Origin: Ganoderma boninense
Taxonomy: Eukaryota > Basidiomycota > Agaricomycetes > Polyporales > Polyporaceae
DNA: 64,000 bases
Assembly (NCBI GenBank): GCA_002900995.3
Contig: CM035309.1
Location: forward strand, 434,001 to 498,000
Direction: 5' to 3'
Every line of letters begins with the position of its first letter. Position 1 is the stretch's first letter. The notes beneath the pieces are model-generated. The model was not told the DNA's origin, made no database searches, and worked only from the letters and a program-made list of their open reading frames with translations. Position numbers and translations under genes: made by a program. Of this stretch, positions 1 through 11,227 are shown piece after piece.

Positions 1-370
1 GCTTCGCTGTTTGGTCGACTGGATGCTCCCTATCTATATGTACATGCTGCAAAAAGAATCAAGTCAATAGCTATAGTATTGGGCCCACAATAGACCTAGG
101 AGGTACCCCATCCTGGTGCCCCACCTGCCCCCAGCCCCCAATTGCCATTTGAGGAAGCCAGATCATCAAAAAAGCGCCCAAAAGCGCCCATTAGATCGAC
201 CTGATCAAAGGTGCATTAGATTAGATCAACCCAGCACAGCTTGATTAGCCAAAAGATCAAAAAAGCGCCCTAAAGCGGATTGCAGATTAGATCAGTAACA
301 GAGATTACTGATAAGCCAGGAGATCAAAAAGTCGTCCTTATCTAGGATTAGATTACCTCTCTAATCAGTT
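1..370. repeat. Degenerate AT-rich interspersed repeats
   Basis: A motif of the form GCCA..AGATCA(A)AAAA(G)CGCCC recurs near 150, 245 and 315, with several copies of TTAGATYA between. A short inverted pair, CAGTAA/TTACTG, lies near 294-310. No long reading frame is present. It looks like decayed transposon or subtelomere-like repeat; the family is not recognised. Confidence 0.4.
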
Positions 371-539
371 ATCAGTGCTCCCAGATCAAACAACAACTGG
401 CCCTGGTTGTAACAAACAACAATGGGCCACCGGCATAACAAAATACAATATGGCCATCATAGGCATAGAGTTTGCACCACAGTAATGGGGTATTGTAATA
501 CAACAGTGGAAACCAGATGTGTGCGCATTGACCCTCGCT

Positions 540-960
540 GTGCGCGTGCGCCCTCCCGATGCAGGTCACTTGTGGCTCGGCGCGTGCGCCTTGACGATCT
601 CTGTGTGTGCGCGCACACCCGGCGCATGCGACACATCACACGTGTAGTACGTGTGCGCGACCACTGCATACGTGCGTCCACCCGACGCATGGCAGTTGTG
701 GCTCGGCGCGTGCGCATTGACCCTCGCTGTGCGCGTGCGCCCTCCCGACGCATGGCACCTGTGGCTCGGCGCGTGCGCATTGACCCTCGTTGTGCGCGTG
801 CGCCCTCCCGACGCATGGCACTTGTGGCTCGGCGCGTGCGCCTCACACGCGGCGCATGCAACATCACACGTCGAGTACGTGTGCGCGACCACTCCATACG
901 TACGCCAACCCCAGTCAGGCAACTAGTGGCTCGAGGCCGTGCATGTACGCCAGCCCCGCG
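540..960. repeat. 63-bp GC-rich minisatellite with alternating CG/TG tracts
   Basis: The block beginning GTGGCTCGGCGCGTGCGC recurs at about 572, 698, 761 and 824, so spacing is 63 bp or twice that. A related variant is interleaved at 600-690 and 845-900. The unit is full of alternating purine-pyrimidine runs such as GTGTGTGCGCGCACAC. Because 63 is a multiple of three, several frames on both strands stay open and give arginine-, alanine- or histidine-rich translations. I regard these as by-products of the repeat, not genes. Confidence 0.75.
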
Positions 961-1030
961 GGTGGCCTCACACCGGGCTCCTGCGGACATGTCACTCGGG
1001 GCGTGCGCATGCCCAACTCATGGAAGATAA

Positions 1031-1755
1031 TGGCGCCTTGTCAGCGAAAATTTGTGTGTCCGACGTGGGCGTTTGTGCGACGCCAAAAAACGGCTGATAG
1101 CGGCATACGACGGCGTAATACGCCGTTGATGCCGACGACTGCCCCGTAGTTCTGACATTCACGCGGTGAGGACAAGCGAACGCACCACCACTTCAGTAAT
1201 AGCGAACTTGGCTCTCGTGGACTCACGAGGATCGCGACAGACGCACCAAAACCCCGAACAAACAAATGATGTTGAATTTTAAGATGGATAAGGTCCCCGC
1301 CGACGCTACAAGTGATCGCACCAGCGCGACGGGAATTGTTGATGGGGCAGAGCTGCGAGGAATTGGGTGGGAAAAGTGCTGAGTACTCCGGAGATGGAAA
1401 GCGCGGGCAGAAACGTAGATCGCAGGCACAAAAATACCAGACTCAGACCTATTCGCCGAGGATCCCTGTGGACAGCAGATCTAGAGTTGATGGACACTCA
1501 AAAGAGAGCCTCCGCCACCCCCACGGACGGTGACCACCATGAGTGCTCTCTGCTCGTAGATTCATGACGAATTCGCTACCCCCCCCCCCTCGTATACGAC
1601 ATCAATAAGCTTCGGCCAAAATGTGCAGAGACTGGCTCGCCTGTGTGGCGAAGTTTGACAAGCGAGCCTCGCAGCACAGTCCCAAAGTGTCTCGGAAGAA
1701 GCATACATCAACATTACCAAAATTCACAGGAACCTGAACCTTGCTGGAGGTGGGT
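1031..1755. other. Intergenic stretch with no recognised gene
   Basis: Only short overlapping ORFs on both strands, none resembling a known family. A 17-bp palindrome, ACGGCGTAATACGCCGT, lies at 1110-1126 and a C-run at about 1580-1590. The right edge is the 3' flank of the minus-strand Rossmann-fold gene. Confidence 0.5.
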
Positions 1756-2758
1756 TCAGGGATCTTCCCCCAACCTGCCCTTGATTGGCTCAAGTTCGAA
1801 CGTATCCCAAAACTCCCTGGAGTCCATGGCCCGGCCGATGAACTCAGGCGTCCTGGGGAGAGCCCGAATGCCGGACTTGCCCATGAGCTCTCTCACCCAC
1901 CTCCCTTGCTTTCCCTCCTCTCCCCATGCGGAAGCGAGGTCCCACCAGTCGTACACCCGCCCGTCCGTGAGCAGCCAGCGCTGCCCGTTCGCGCGGTCGA
2001 AGCGCGCGTGGACGGCGAGCACAGCGCGCGAGACGTCCAGCCCGTGTATCATGTGGATGCTGCCCTATATGCGCGGGTTTCATGACATGCTTGAGCACCA
2101 CGACGATTCCCGAGGACCCAGAGCACAGAGGGAGGTAGGGAGGGATGATCATGATGGAGGATGTGCGTACCTTCTCCTTCAGCACCTCCTTCGAAGGGGT
2201 GACGCGGGGGATCCAGTTCTTCAGGTTCCTCGCGCCACCCCAGAGTCCACAGAGGTCGAGCACCGTGGTAGGGGTTCCGGGAGCGAGCGCGAGGAGCTCC
2301 ATCTCTGCCCGCACACGGTCGTTGGACTCGTCGAACTTTGAGCGACGGTCCGTCCAGGTGCGGCTCCCATCTTTCAACGTGGGGCCACCCTACGGCCTCG
2401 TTAGGGCCGAGTCTCAATTCCGCAACTAGCGACTCACATCCCATATCCCTGTAGAGCCCAGCTGGATAAACGCGGTTTTGGGTCCCTCGACGTGGGTTTG
2501 CTGGTAGAGCTTGACCAAGCGTGCTGACGCGCCAGCGACCTTGATTGGAAACGTAATCAAGACCGTCTTGGCGTGCGGGAGGGCCTGGAAAGGGCTGGGG
2601 TCATCAGAGGCGGGGTCGAACTCGAAGGAGATGGTGTCGTTTCGCCCGCTGCGAGAGGTGGCCGCATAAGGGATGCCACGGTCTTTGCAGAGGGGGATGA
2701 GGAAGGTCGAGGTCCAGCCCGCGCCGAGAATGAGGAGATCAAACACCATCACAGCCAT
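1756..2758 (-). CDS. NAD(P)-binding Rossmann-fold (SDR/epimerase-like) protein
   Basis: The three-exon model is 2758-2438, 2389-2171 and 2064-1756, with all junctions in phase 0 and introns of 48 and 106 bp, giving about 282 residues. The protein begins MAVMVFDLLILGAGWTSTF: a beta strand followed by a GAGWTS dinucleotide-binding turn at residues 10-17. Later segments read QLGSTGIWD and TVLDLCGLWGG, and the C-terminal exon has MIHGLDVSRAVLAVH and a GRVYDWWDL strand. The order fits fungal NAD(P)-binding proteins related to the bacterial YeeZ/epimerase group, usually annotated only by fold. The substrate is unknown. The start was chosen because the ATG at 2758 directly precedes the nucleotide-binding strand; a second ATG nine bases on is possible. 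Confidence 0.8.
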
Positions 2759-3078
2759 CCCTGCAGAGTCGAGCTCAGTGAAAATAAGAGCCGCGTTGGA
2801 TGTCTGAGCACTCGCCGACCGGATGCCGTAAATAGTGAGTATGAGCAGGGTTCAACAAGCTGAGCTTCATGTGAAGCGAAGCTGAAGGTGGCTAGACCGG
2901 CCCGGGACCGGCCTCCATCCGGCGCGGTCGGCTCCAAGAACACGAGGCTTCCACGAGGCTCTTGTACGCTACGCCCGCTTGCAGCCTCAGCTACTTACTT
3001 CAAAAATATTATCTTAACACTTCAAGCACAAATTCTCTTCCCTTCCCCCCCGGAACACACTTACTTCTCCTTCCAAAG
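2759..3078. other. Divergent intergenic (bidirectional promoter) region
   Basis: The 320 bp separate the start of the minus-strand Rossmann-fold gene from the plus-strand ubiquitin-like gene. The part nearest the plus gene is pyrimidine-rich, as is common before fungal start codons. I see no coding potential. Confidence 0.4.
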
Positions 3079-3808
3079 ATGCCTCCTCACCGTGGTTCTC
3101 GACTCGGAAATCCATCTGCCGGCGGCACCGTCTTGCACGTGAAATGGCAGCATAGGACCGTCGCAATCCTCCGCGATACCATAAAGGTGAGGCTCAAGGG
3201 CCTTTTATCTCCGGTCGATACAGAGCTCAAATCCACAAATTATTCTGAAAAAACATGTGTTTGCAGTCTGTCATTCAGCAAGCAGCGGACCACTTCCGCC
3301 TCGGCGCAGTCATCGACGACCTCGTCCTCGTCGGCAGGATCGACGGCGAGGAGCTCGAGCTTACAACCGGCGTCCTCTGCCTCCTTCCGGCGGGTGCAAC
3401 CGTCGCCCTCACACGCGTCTCTGCCACTAACAGTGCCTCTGTACGCAAAGACGTGGTGACGACGGGCGGCACCCAAGCAACTCGGACGTTCATCCACGAA
3501 CGTAAAGTGACGATCCACTTCGCCGCGTAAGTACATCGTGTGGACGTCATATCGTCCCATCACCGATTTCGTCCATTCCGCTCATGGTTTCTATCTGCAT
3601 GCATAGCGTGTTCAATCAGCATCCGTACACCATGTCGTTCCGCGTCCGGCCGACGTGCGTGGCCCGAAAACTCATTGCCGCGGTCGCGAACCACCTCGAC
3701 ATGGAGGAAGCGGACCTCAGGCGGACCCTTGACCACATCCACCCCGACCTGTCCCTACGCGACAATGGCATTCGGGACGGCGACATCATCGACTTCCTGT
3801 TCGAGTGA
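3079..3808 (+). CDS. Small protein with two ubiquitin/SUMO-like folds in tandem
   Basis: Exons are 3079-3186, 3267-3526 and 3607-3808; the phases (0, then 2) agree and give 189 residues. The C-terminal part (about 115-189) reads like a SUMO-type beta-grasp: a strand at KVTIHFAA, a loop ending SFRVRPT, a helix CVARKLIAAVANHLDM, then the typical acidic turn and last strand RDNGIRDGDIIDFLFE. The N-terminal part (about 16-95) has the same order: TVLHVKWQHRTVAI, a helix around SVIQQAADHFRL, then DDLVLVGRIDGEEL and a final strand before VALTR. There is no C-terminal di-glycine, so it is unlikely to be conjugated like SUMO. A role as a Rad60/SUMO-like-domain adaptor is a guess from fold only. Acceptor choice for exon 2 (3267 or 3279) is open. 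Confidence 0.65.
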
Positions 3809-4810
3809 TTGGCGGTTGCCCAAGGGCAGTCAGCATGAATATTCACAGGTAACGGTTTCTCTTTGTCATCAGGGTCGGGGTGGTATACTCCTAGAATCTG
3901 ACCATTTGAAACCAGCCTGTAACGAGCTATAGCCGTATTAGTGGCCTCTCAGTAGATGAGCAGGCAATTCCGCTTCAGTGAACAGTGCACTGGCGCCAGA
4001 GAAGATACCGGTCTGCGGCTGGGTGACAAGGCGATCGACGCCGGCGACGTGACTCGCGAGCGAAGCCATGAATAGCACGACGGATACGTACAGAAACAGC
4101 CGGGAGGAGTACCCTGACAGGTGTATGGCCAAATCCACTTCATCTGGGGAGGAGGGGCGACGATCAGAATGGGAACGAACCACGAAATGTCATGATGAGA
4201 TATATCCTAAGTAATGAAATCGTTTCGAGAAGAGGAGTCACGTTGGACTCCCGGGGAGAGGCGTTTGCGGAGAGAAAAGACCATGGAATTCAGGGGGCGA
4301 CTTGAAAGGTATAGCTATAAGTCAACAGGTTTTGAGATTTGTTCAAGGATCCTCGTCGTAGGCGACACCAGGAGAACGTGGTAAGTGTTGTAATTCCTCA
4401 GCCGGAAGGAATGCACTATCACTTATTACTTACGCCCTCATGGTATTGGACCCTGCTCAAGCCGATTAGCATCCCTGGAGAGCGTGTGCCCGCACCGCGG
4501 ACGTCGTGCATTCTATAGGGCGGTAAGACAATACTCGACCCCCCTCCCGGCCTCGGGTTGGCGGGTTCGGTGATGGGTGTGGTATATGGTACACCGCAGG
4601 CCGTGCCGGGGGATCATGGACACGCAGAGTCCGAGTGCGATTCGAACGACCTCGGCTCGCATGTCGATCCTCCCTTCCCGCGTGCCTCTATTCTTTCTTT
4701 TTCCATCTTGGTCCTCCTCCTCGTATGCCAGCGCCGTCATTGTCTATGGCAGATTAGTCAGAGGCATCCAGTAGCGTAGCACATTTCTCAAGCCTCCGGC
4801 ACTACGAGTC
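3809..4810. other. Intergenic region including diverged 3' flank of the kinase duplication
   Basis: I see no gene with recognisable similarity. A minus-strand ORF at 3938-4183 has one hydrophobic segment but no family signal. From about 4,450 to 4,810 the sequence is a diverged copy of the 3' flank of the intact kinase paralogue (about 23,515-23,846). Shared blocks include TAGCATCCCTGGAGAG, CGAACGACCTCG and CTCCTCGTATRCCAGCGCCGTC. The duplicated unit therefore reaches at least 350 bp beyond the stop codon. Confidence 0.5.
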
Positions 4811-5831
4811 CTACACCTTGTCCAGCCACGCATCACGCAGCAGCTCCGACGCCGAAGGACGCTCTTCAGCCTTCCATCTCACCATCTTCCGTATGAACGC
4901 CAAGAATAGAGCCTTGTCCTCTCCCTCCAATTTCCACTCCGATTGTTCGAGACTATCGACGGGCAGGCTGCTTGCCCCAACCCAGTTGCCTGAAGTGCAT
5001 GGTATGCTAGTCAGTGCCAGTCCACAGAACGGGCAGAGCCTGCAGTAAAAGAAATCGTGAAAGGCTTGCCTGCCTCATCGAAGTACTGCCCCAGTTCGTC
5101 CGCGTCCATCGTGCTGCGCTGCAACAGATCGACGGGCGGCGGCCCAAGCAGCGCGACCATGTGCGCCAAATGGTACAAATCGCCCTTCTGTTTCTCCGGT
5201 CCCCCAGTCGTCTGGAACATATTCTTGCCCTCAAACATGTTCCAAATCTACCAACACAGCCAATGAGCATACAGCCATGTGGTCGGAATGACCGTCGCCT
5301 TCAAGTTTAACTCGTACCATTACGCCGACGGTCCAGATGTCCACCTTCTCGTCCCACGGCACGCCGAGGATGACTTCTGGCGCACGATACTGGTACGGCT
5401 GGATGATATCAGTGTACGTCGCGGCCCCGAATCGCGCTTCACCAAAGTCGCAGAGCGTTGGTCGGCCGTAGTTGTGGGGATGCGTAATGATCCTCCGAGA
5501 CAGGTAGACGATGTGATCGCCAATTATCTTCCGCGCGACAGGGCTGGTCCGTTCTGCCTCCTCGAATTCTTCGAGGGCCGGGATGTAGTCCAGGCCGAAG
5601 AGGATGTTCTTCTCTTGTAAGTCTATGGGTGGGATGGGAAATGAAGGTCAGAGACGTAAATCGAGTCTGGCGCGTGAAATCTGAGACTCGAAGGTGGATT
5701 GAGACGAACCTGTGTGAACGACCTTTGCCCTTGTGTGCAGATAGTCGAGCGCGAAGAAGATGTGCTTCAAGACGACCTTCAGAAATTTCTTAGGCAACTG
5801 ATTTCCGTCCCGGAAATCGAAGAGGGACATG
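4811..5831 (-). pseudogene. 3' half of SRPK-like protein kinase, cut off by transposon insertion
   Basis: This piece holds the catalytic half of an SRPK-like serine kinase. Segments are 5831-5710, 5622-5318, 5247-5070 and 4989-4811. The last three exons are the same lengths (305, 178 and 179 nt) as in the intact paralogue at 23,847-25,481. Visible motifs are the catalytic loop HTDLQEKNILF (formed across an intron), the DFG segment TLCDFGEARFG, YRAPEVILG, and a C-terminal SRPK-type block ending DAWLDKV. The intron after exon 4 uses a GC donor (CAG|GCAAGC). Similarity to the paralogue stops at GGGACATG (5824-5831); beyond it lies the transposon. The missing 5' half is at 21,611-22,735. The half-gene has no start codon or promoter of its own. 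Confidence 0.88.
5824..5831. repeat. Left copy of 8-bp target-site duplication (GGGACATG)
   Basis: GGGACATG occurs here and again at 21,611-21,618, and once in the uninterrupted paralogue (24,903-24,910). In the paralogue it is followed by AGCATCGG; here it is followed by unrelated sequence beginning GAGCCCGTTCC. This pattern defines the left boundary of the 15.8-kb insertion. Confidence 0.9.
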
Positions 5832-5889
5832 GAGCCCGTTCCATTAGAATCCCTGATTATACTATGTAACCGGCATCAACAAATCCCTA

Positions 5890-6245
5890 TATTCAGTAGC
5901 CAGCCGGCGCCGGCCGGGACCCATAGCATAGCCACAAAAGATAGCCGGCCGGAGTGCTTTCTTTAATTTGATTTACTCTGCCGGCCGGGTGCCGCCAATG
6001 TGTGGCTATGCTTGTCGGCCGGCGGTGTGGCGCCCTCACTTTCTGTGCTCTTTAGGCCTCAGTATCTGTCCCTAGCTGCCATTAAGAAGTCATGTCGCAC
6101 CGCGTGCATCACATACTGGTATCAGTAGCCAAGAAATCCCCACAGATCCTGCAGTTGCAACCCCTCCCGAGGCCTTGAATTCTGGCGCTTGTAGGCCGGC
6201 CCGTGAGAACCATTCAGTTGATTGCAAGCCGGCCCGACCCTAGCC
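5890..6245. repeat. Left subterminal GGCCGG cluster
   Basis: Six copies of a GCCGGC/GGCCGG-type motif lie within about 350 bp of the left end. They include GCCGGCGCCGGCCGGG near 5,905, GCCGGCCGG near 5,944 and 5,980, TCGGCCGGCGG near 6,015, and GGCCGGCCCG near 6,194 and 6,226. A matching cluster lies near the right end. Such clustered subterminal motifs are usual transposase-binding sites; that role is inferred. Confidence 0.65.
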
Positions 6246-6249
6246 ATCC

Positions 6250-7219
6250 TGCCTTCGCTCAGCGGCCGTGGTCCAATTATCTCTGCGGCACCCACTCGGT
6301 ACGCTCACCGCCTTCCAACTGCAAGCTCCTCTTTACACTCTAGCAGTCCCATTTTCCAGATCTGAATATCCTACATAGCTGTCATAAATACTGGGGTAAG
6401 CCCACTTTTACACACCAGACTGCTGGGACCAACCAATAGTATGTAACGGCGAAATAGCTGGGTCAACTGTGTTTTAAACGCACTTATACATAATATTTCA
6501 ATTTGCTGTCCCACATGGGATTTAGAGTATGCAGCGAGCGGAATCAGCTCAACTCAAGATCATGAATGGAACCTCTATCCTGGCCCTGGACTGCGCAGTG
6601 AGTTACCCCTGGGTTGACAGTTTCCCACAGCTGAAGTCCCTTCATAACAGCCTACACATCTCACAGAGCCAGTTGGAGTCAAGTTACCTCCAGCCAAGCT
6701 TCAACGGCGACCCACAGAACCAGGCTTTCAGCTGTTGCGCCTTGCGTTGGAGTTGACACCTCACGGAGCCAGTCGCAATCAAGGCGGTCTAGCGGACACA
6801 AGCTTGTGAGGGGCTCCTTCCCCTCGTGCTGCCAGTTCCGACTCACGTTCTCTCAATGGATATGGAGCCCTGTACCCGCCGGACTCCACGGGCGCACGCT
6901 GCGAGTCGCACCCACTCCCTCGGGCAGACAGCCTTCGACGGCGGCGGCACACGGAGCCACTCGCATTCACGGCGGAAGGTCGACCTTCGACGGCGGCGGC
7001 ACACGGAGCCACTCGCATTCACGGCGGAAGGTCGACGCCTCGTGCACCGCATATCACTGAGCCAGCGGAAATCGAGCCCCTGCCGCGGAACATCTTCAGC
7101 CATCATGCACGGGGTTACTCTGCATAGCGCTCCACCCTCCGTCCCTTTCAAGGCCTCGCTCGGAACATGTTCAACGACCACGTAGACATCCTGTATTCGT
7201 TTTCAACTGTGCTACCATT
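6250..7219. repeat. Non-coding left arm with a perfect 52-bp direct repeat
   Basis: A 52-bp unit starting CCTTCGACGGCGGCGGCACA is repeated back to back at 6932-6983 and 6984-7035 without mismatch. Around it a shorter motif, CACRGAGCCAGT, recurs near 6,665 and 6,762, inside each unit, and in diverged form near 7,060. No convincing gene is present. The stretch ends at the stop codon of the transposase gene. Confidence 0.7.
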
Positions 7220-10200
7220 CTAGGGCTGCAAGGAACTCTTTGCAGTGCTAAACACTGCGTTAGCATGATCCTTCAACGTCGTCCACATCGCAATCTGCCG
7301 AGAGGCAAACGCAGAGTGTCCAGGTGTCAAGCTCTCCACGTTCCACTGCTCCCAGTCAGCTGCCTGTCTTTCGAACGACCTCACGGTACACTCCATCTCA
7401 AACGGAACAAGCACAATTTCCTCGTCCCACCTCCGCTTTCGTGCGTAGGCTCTCAGCCACAGCATTCGTCTGTCTGTTGAATGCACATCAGCTTGGTGTT
7501 CCTCCCGGTGCATACATAGCCGATCCGTACGCACACTGTTGCGTCCACGCGCTTTCGGCACCTGTCTCGGTGTCGGACACATTCCAGAACCACGCCGCAT
7601 GTTCGTTCCGGAGGCCTGGAGTGAACGCCTCCAAGACAGCTGTGGAGGCCCGGAGGTCGTCTTTCTTGATGTCGCGATAACGGAGCCGGAAGGTCTGCAA
7701 GTCTGGCTGGTCCTCATGGTCCTCTTCGTCGAACAATCGCTCCATTGCGGCGCGGCTTTGCATGTATATCCGAACATGCTTCCGGACACCCTCGTCGGCG
7801 ACGTGGACGTCGTCGAAACTCCAAAGCCGAGCTCGATAAGAGGAGGCGTTTCTCACCTTTGCACGGTAGAGCAGTGACTTGTAGCCAATGCCTGTGCGTA
7901 TTCCCTGCAGCGCGTCATTCATTTGACCCTCCCTCAACTGCCTTTCTTTCTTCATCAGGTCTTCAAAACCATGCAGACGCAAGAAGCGTGCCCCAAAGGT
8001 CGATGGAAGCGCAACCGGATGAGATTCCGGTTGGTCCGCTGGTAAGTCGTTCCCTTCTGGCGGAACGTTCGATTCGTCACGTTCTTCATCCCACTGTACT
8101 CCGAAGTCTGTTGTGTCATTTCTAATGTCTCCACCACCTGCAGGCATGTTCCCCGGCATGTGCTTAACGCCGGCGCGATGGAATGCGCTAATTGCGGAAG
8201 CTAGCTTCTGTCTCTGCTGGACGAGCGATAGCCTAGTCTGGGTTCCAGACGTGCTGCTGATGCGGCGTGCCGTGTACGCGATTGCGAGCCTGACATATAT
8301 GAGCCCCAGGGATTGATACTCTCATTGACAGTATCACTCACTTTGTTTCTTCAATCCGAAGTCCCGAGGCGACCCAGTCGGCAGCTCCTAATCCCTCCTC
8401 TCCGGCATTAAGCTCTTGTGCCCCAAGCATTAATTGAACTTCCTTTCGCGTCGGTACTGGACAAACGTGTAAGTCGTCGTAATTGCGTCTCCGTGTTATG
8501 AACATTTGAGAGACTGATACGAACCTGGATTTGCACCGACGTCGTAGATATCCATGCAAGCTGGATCGCCCTTGCGCCCTGAATCGGCGGCTTCTGCTTC
8601 CTCCGTCCACCTCCGGAGCGTCTCTTTATCTGAAGCTTCAGATAGCTCCTCAAACGCAGTCACTGCGGGACCCCATTCCTTGCATGCCCGTTTCCACTTT
8701 CGAATTAGAATGGCCGCTATTTGAAGATGGTGGTAGTCAGGTATGATATCGGCGTCCAATATTAAGGAGAACAGGGCAGTACATACTAATACGCGTCAAT
8801 TTTATCCAGTTTGAATCATTCATGTGGTCGTCTATGACTTCTCGTCTATGCGCTGCTGACATTCCTCTTGTGCTGTCAGCGATAGCATTCATTTTGTTCC
8901 ACAGCGTCTCGATGATTTCCCCATCTTGAACCCCAGCGCCCGAGATGAAGTTGGATGAGAAACGTGGAAAGCATCTAGGAAGGTGACCATGAACGTGAAA
9001 TTGCCCTATTCCGCGCAATATCGTAAGCCCCGGAGGCATGTGAAGGTGTGGACTCTGTTCGAATCGACTGTAGAGGTGAACAAAGTATTGACACATAATG
9101 TCATACAGCACAATGACGTTCCTTAAGCCGTTCAGGAATGCCAGTACCCAGTGGAAGACGTAGTCCATGTTCCGTTGACTTTTCCCCTGTCAGAATCCGC
9201 GTTCGGAACCACCACATCAGCAACAACGCACCGTTCGCCTTGTTGGAAGTCAACGCATGCATGAGGACAGAAGAACCCGTGTCTTGAACACGCCGCGGCT
9301 CCGATACCGGTCGCCTCCAGCTTCGCCCGTTCAACAGTTGCGGAGAACACTGCACGATGGTCATGGCAAGTTGATTTCTAACATTTACAGTGTCAGCATC
9401 GGGAAGCGAGCACACGAAATGATCCGGAACCTCGTTATATTCTTTGGCAGTCTTCAAGTGTTCCTTATACGGCAAGTCTTTGACCATGAAGGCATGTCCG
9501 TCAGCGAGCGGAACATCGTCGTCTGGGTTCCGCATCTTCCGATGCTGGGCACTAAAGTTACCGTCCATCACGACGGAGCGTGTGTACTTCTAGCTAGGCT
9601 CACAGCGTCAATAGAAGCCTGCACGTCTATTTGTAAGTCTGCCTTACGTCTGCGTATCCTTCTCCCAACCATCCGGAAGGTTCACGCCAGGGCGCGGACA
9701 CGTTGGGCATTGCACGGCTAGACCCCCAGGCCCGATCTCGTCCTCGCGGTGGCCGAATCCAGCACTCATTCGCATCTGCTGAATTTGCCATTGCCTCGAG
9801 ACACGCAAGAGCTCCTTGTATCGGTCCTAAAGCCGACATTCAAGAATGTCAATCACGCTCCGCTGTTGCATTCCAATGCACTCACTGGCACCATGTGCGG
9901 TAATGCCAGGTTTGTTACACGGCGGAGCTTGTTGTAATAGTTTCGAGTAGATGTCTTGCATTCACGATTGGCTAACAGGAAGTTGTCCAGAACCCGGGTA
10001 GTGAAGACAGTTTTCGGCCTTGTAGAGGATGCAGGATAGTACCCCAACTCGAGAAGTTGAATATCTTCCGGCGCAGCGTTAGGACACATGCAGAATGTGA
10101 ATGGGAGTTCGTGGATGCCTTCGATGTCGACGACGACGACTAGGCGATCATTCCGGAACACTCTGTCGGAGGCTGGCTGGCTGGGCTCTGCACGGCATGG

Positions 10201-11096
10201 CGCCTCACCGACCCACGGAAGGTCAGTTAGGTGTGGCAGCAGACGGTCTTCGCGGTTAGCGGGATGCAAGTCAGCGTCTTCGTCCTCGAAGTCTGAGTCT
10301 TCCTCCTCGATAAGGTAAGGGATTTCATCTTCATCCGTGCCATCACCGCCATTGTCAAGGTCGTCCTGAGCTTGCACGAATGACGGTAATCTGACGGGAG
10401 CTGGCCCAGGTTGTGCAGAATCCAGGGAAGGGAGGTATGACGTTCCGGGGCCGCTGTCGTAGGTTCCGAGAGTTGGGCAAGCTGTGCCGCCATGCCCGCA
10501 ATGTAGCTGAATCCCCACCTGTCTAAGCCACGCGGGACGGAAGTACGATCCCTCCCAAAACTCAATGCGGTGGAGAGGATGGCTACGATGTGTCTCCCGG
10601 CAGCAAAGGGTGCAGAATGTCGGTCGGCCATGGCATGTTAGGCACCTCCAGGAGGCCGGTGGGTGGCCACAGGACGCAACGCCGTCCTCCGGCGGGGCTT
10701 CGCACATCAAACGCCTGTAGATGTATTCATCTTGAAGATCGAGATATTCCCTCTGATAATCATTTTGCGACTTCACATTGGAGATTGTAAGCTGATACAT
10801 ATCATGACACGCAAGGATGAAGCAGCTGGTACCTTGGTGTTTCGTCGCAGAGGTGTTAAGTTATCAAATACGTACTCCTCGTATCCTGGGATATCCGTGC
10901 TCTCTGCGAGAGGAGCGTCACCCTCTACTGTGTTTGGAAGAGCCACGCTAGGGCTTGAGCCGGGGTCGGGAAGAGTCGATGAGAAGTGAATCGGAACCCT
11001 CTTTGAGGATACCTGCAACCCCCGACGTGTCTTCTTTGCAGAAAAGGTCACTTCCTCGAACGTTGCCGGGGCATCCAGGACGCGGCGCGGAGGCAT
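7220..11096 (-). CDS. KDZ-superfamily transposase
   Basis: The gene has many exons on the minus strand. Exon 1 (11096-10833) and exon 2 (10770-9886) join in phase 0. Exon 2 holds the N-terminal cysteine cluster (CGHP, CLTCHG, CTLCCRETH, then PLHRIEFWEG). Exon 3 (from 9826) has CPTCPRPGVNLPDGW. The RNase H-like core follows: VVMDGNF, ACSRHG, CVDFQQGE, YDIMCQYF, FHVHGH, GAGVQDGEIIETLW and TRGMSAAHRREVIDDHM, with D, D and E likely catalytic. The C-terminal exons contain WLRAYARKRRWDEE. These motifs are diagnostic for KDZ (Kyakuja-Dileera-Zisupton) transposases. Two junctions do not resolve: exon 3 to the DGNF exon near 9,650-9,590, and the exon ending DADTVN to the ATVERAKLEATG exon near 9,395-9,340. 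Each is off by one base under normal GT-AG rules, so the gene may be frameshifted. Stop at 7220-7222. Confidence 0.88.
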
Positions 11097-11227
11097 TGTG
11101 TTGGACGGCCTTGGTCGCGCAGAACGTGGGCATAGGAATTTGGGACAAGCAACTGTACATGGGACACACGTATCGCAGTTCCAACGGTACACCGAAACCA
11201 GAGCGGAACATATCAACCAATCAAAAT

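Noticed and set aside
422..1030. Long arginine-rich and alanine-rich ORFs on both strands
   Set aside because: They come from a 63-bp (multiple of three) tandem repeat that keeps several frames open at once; there are no domain or codon signals.
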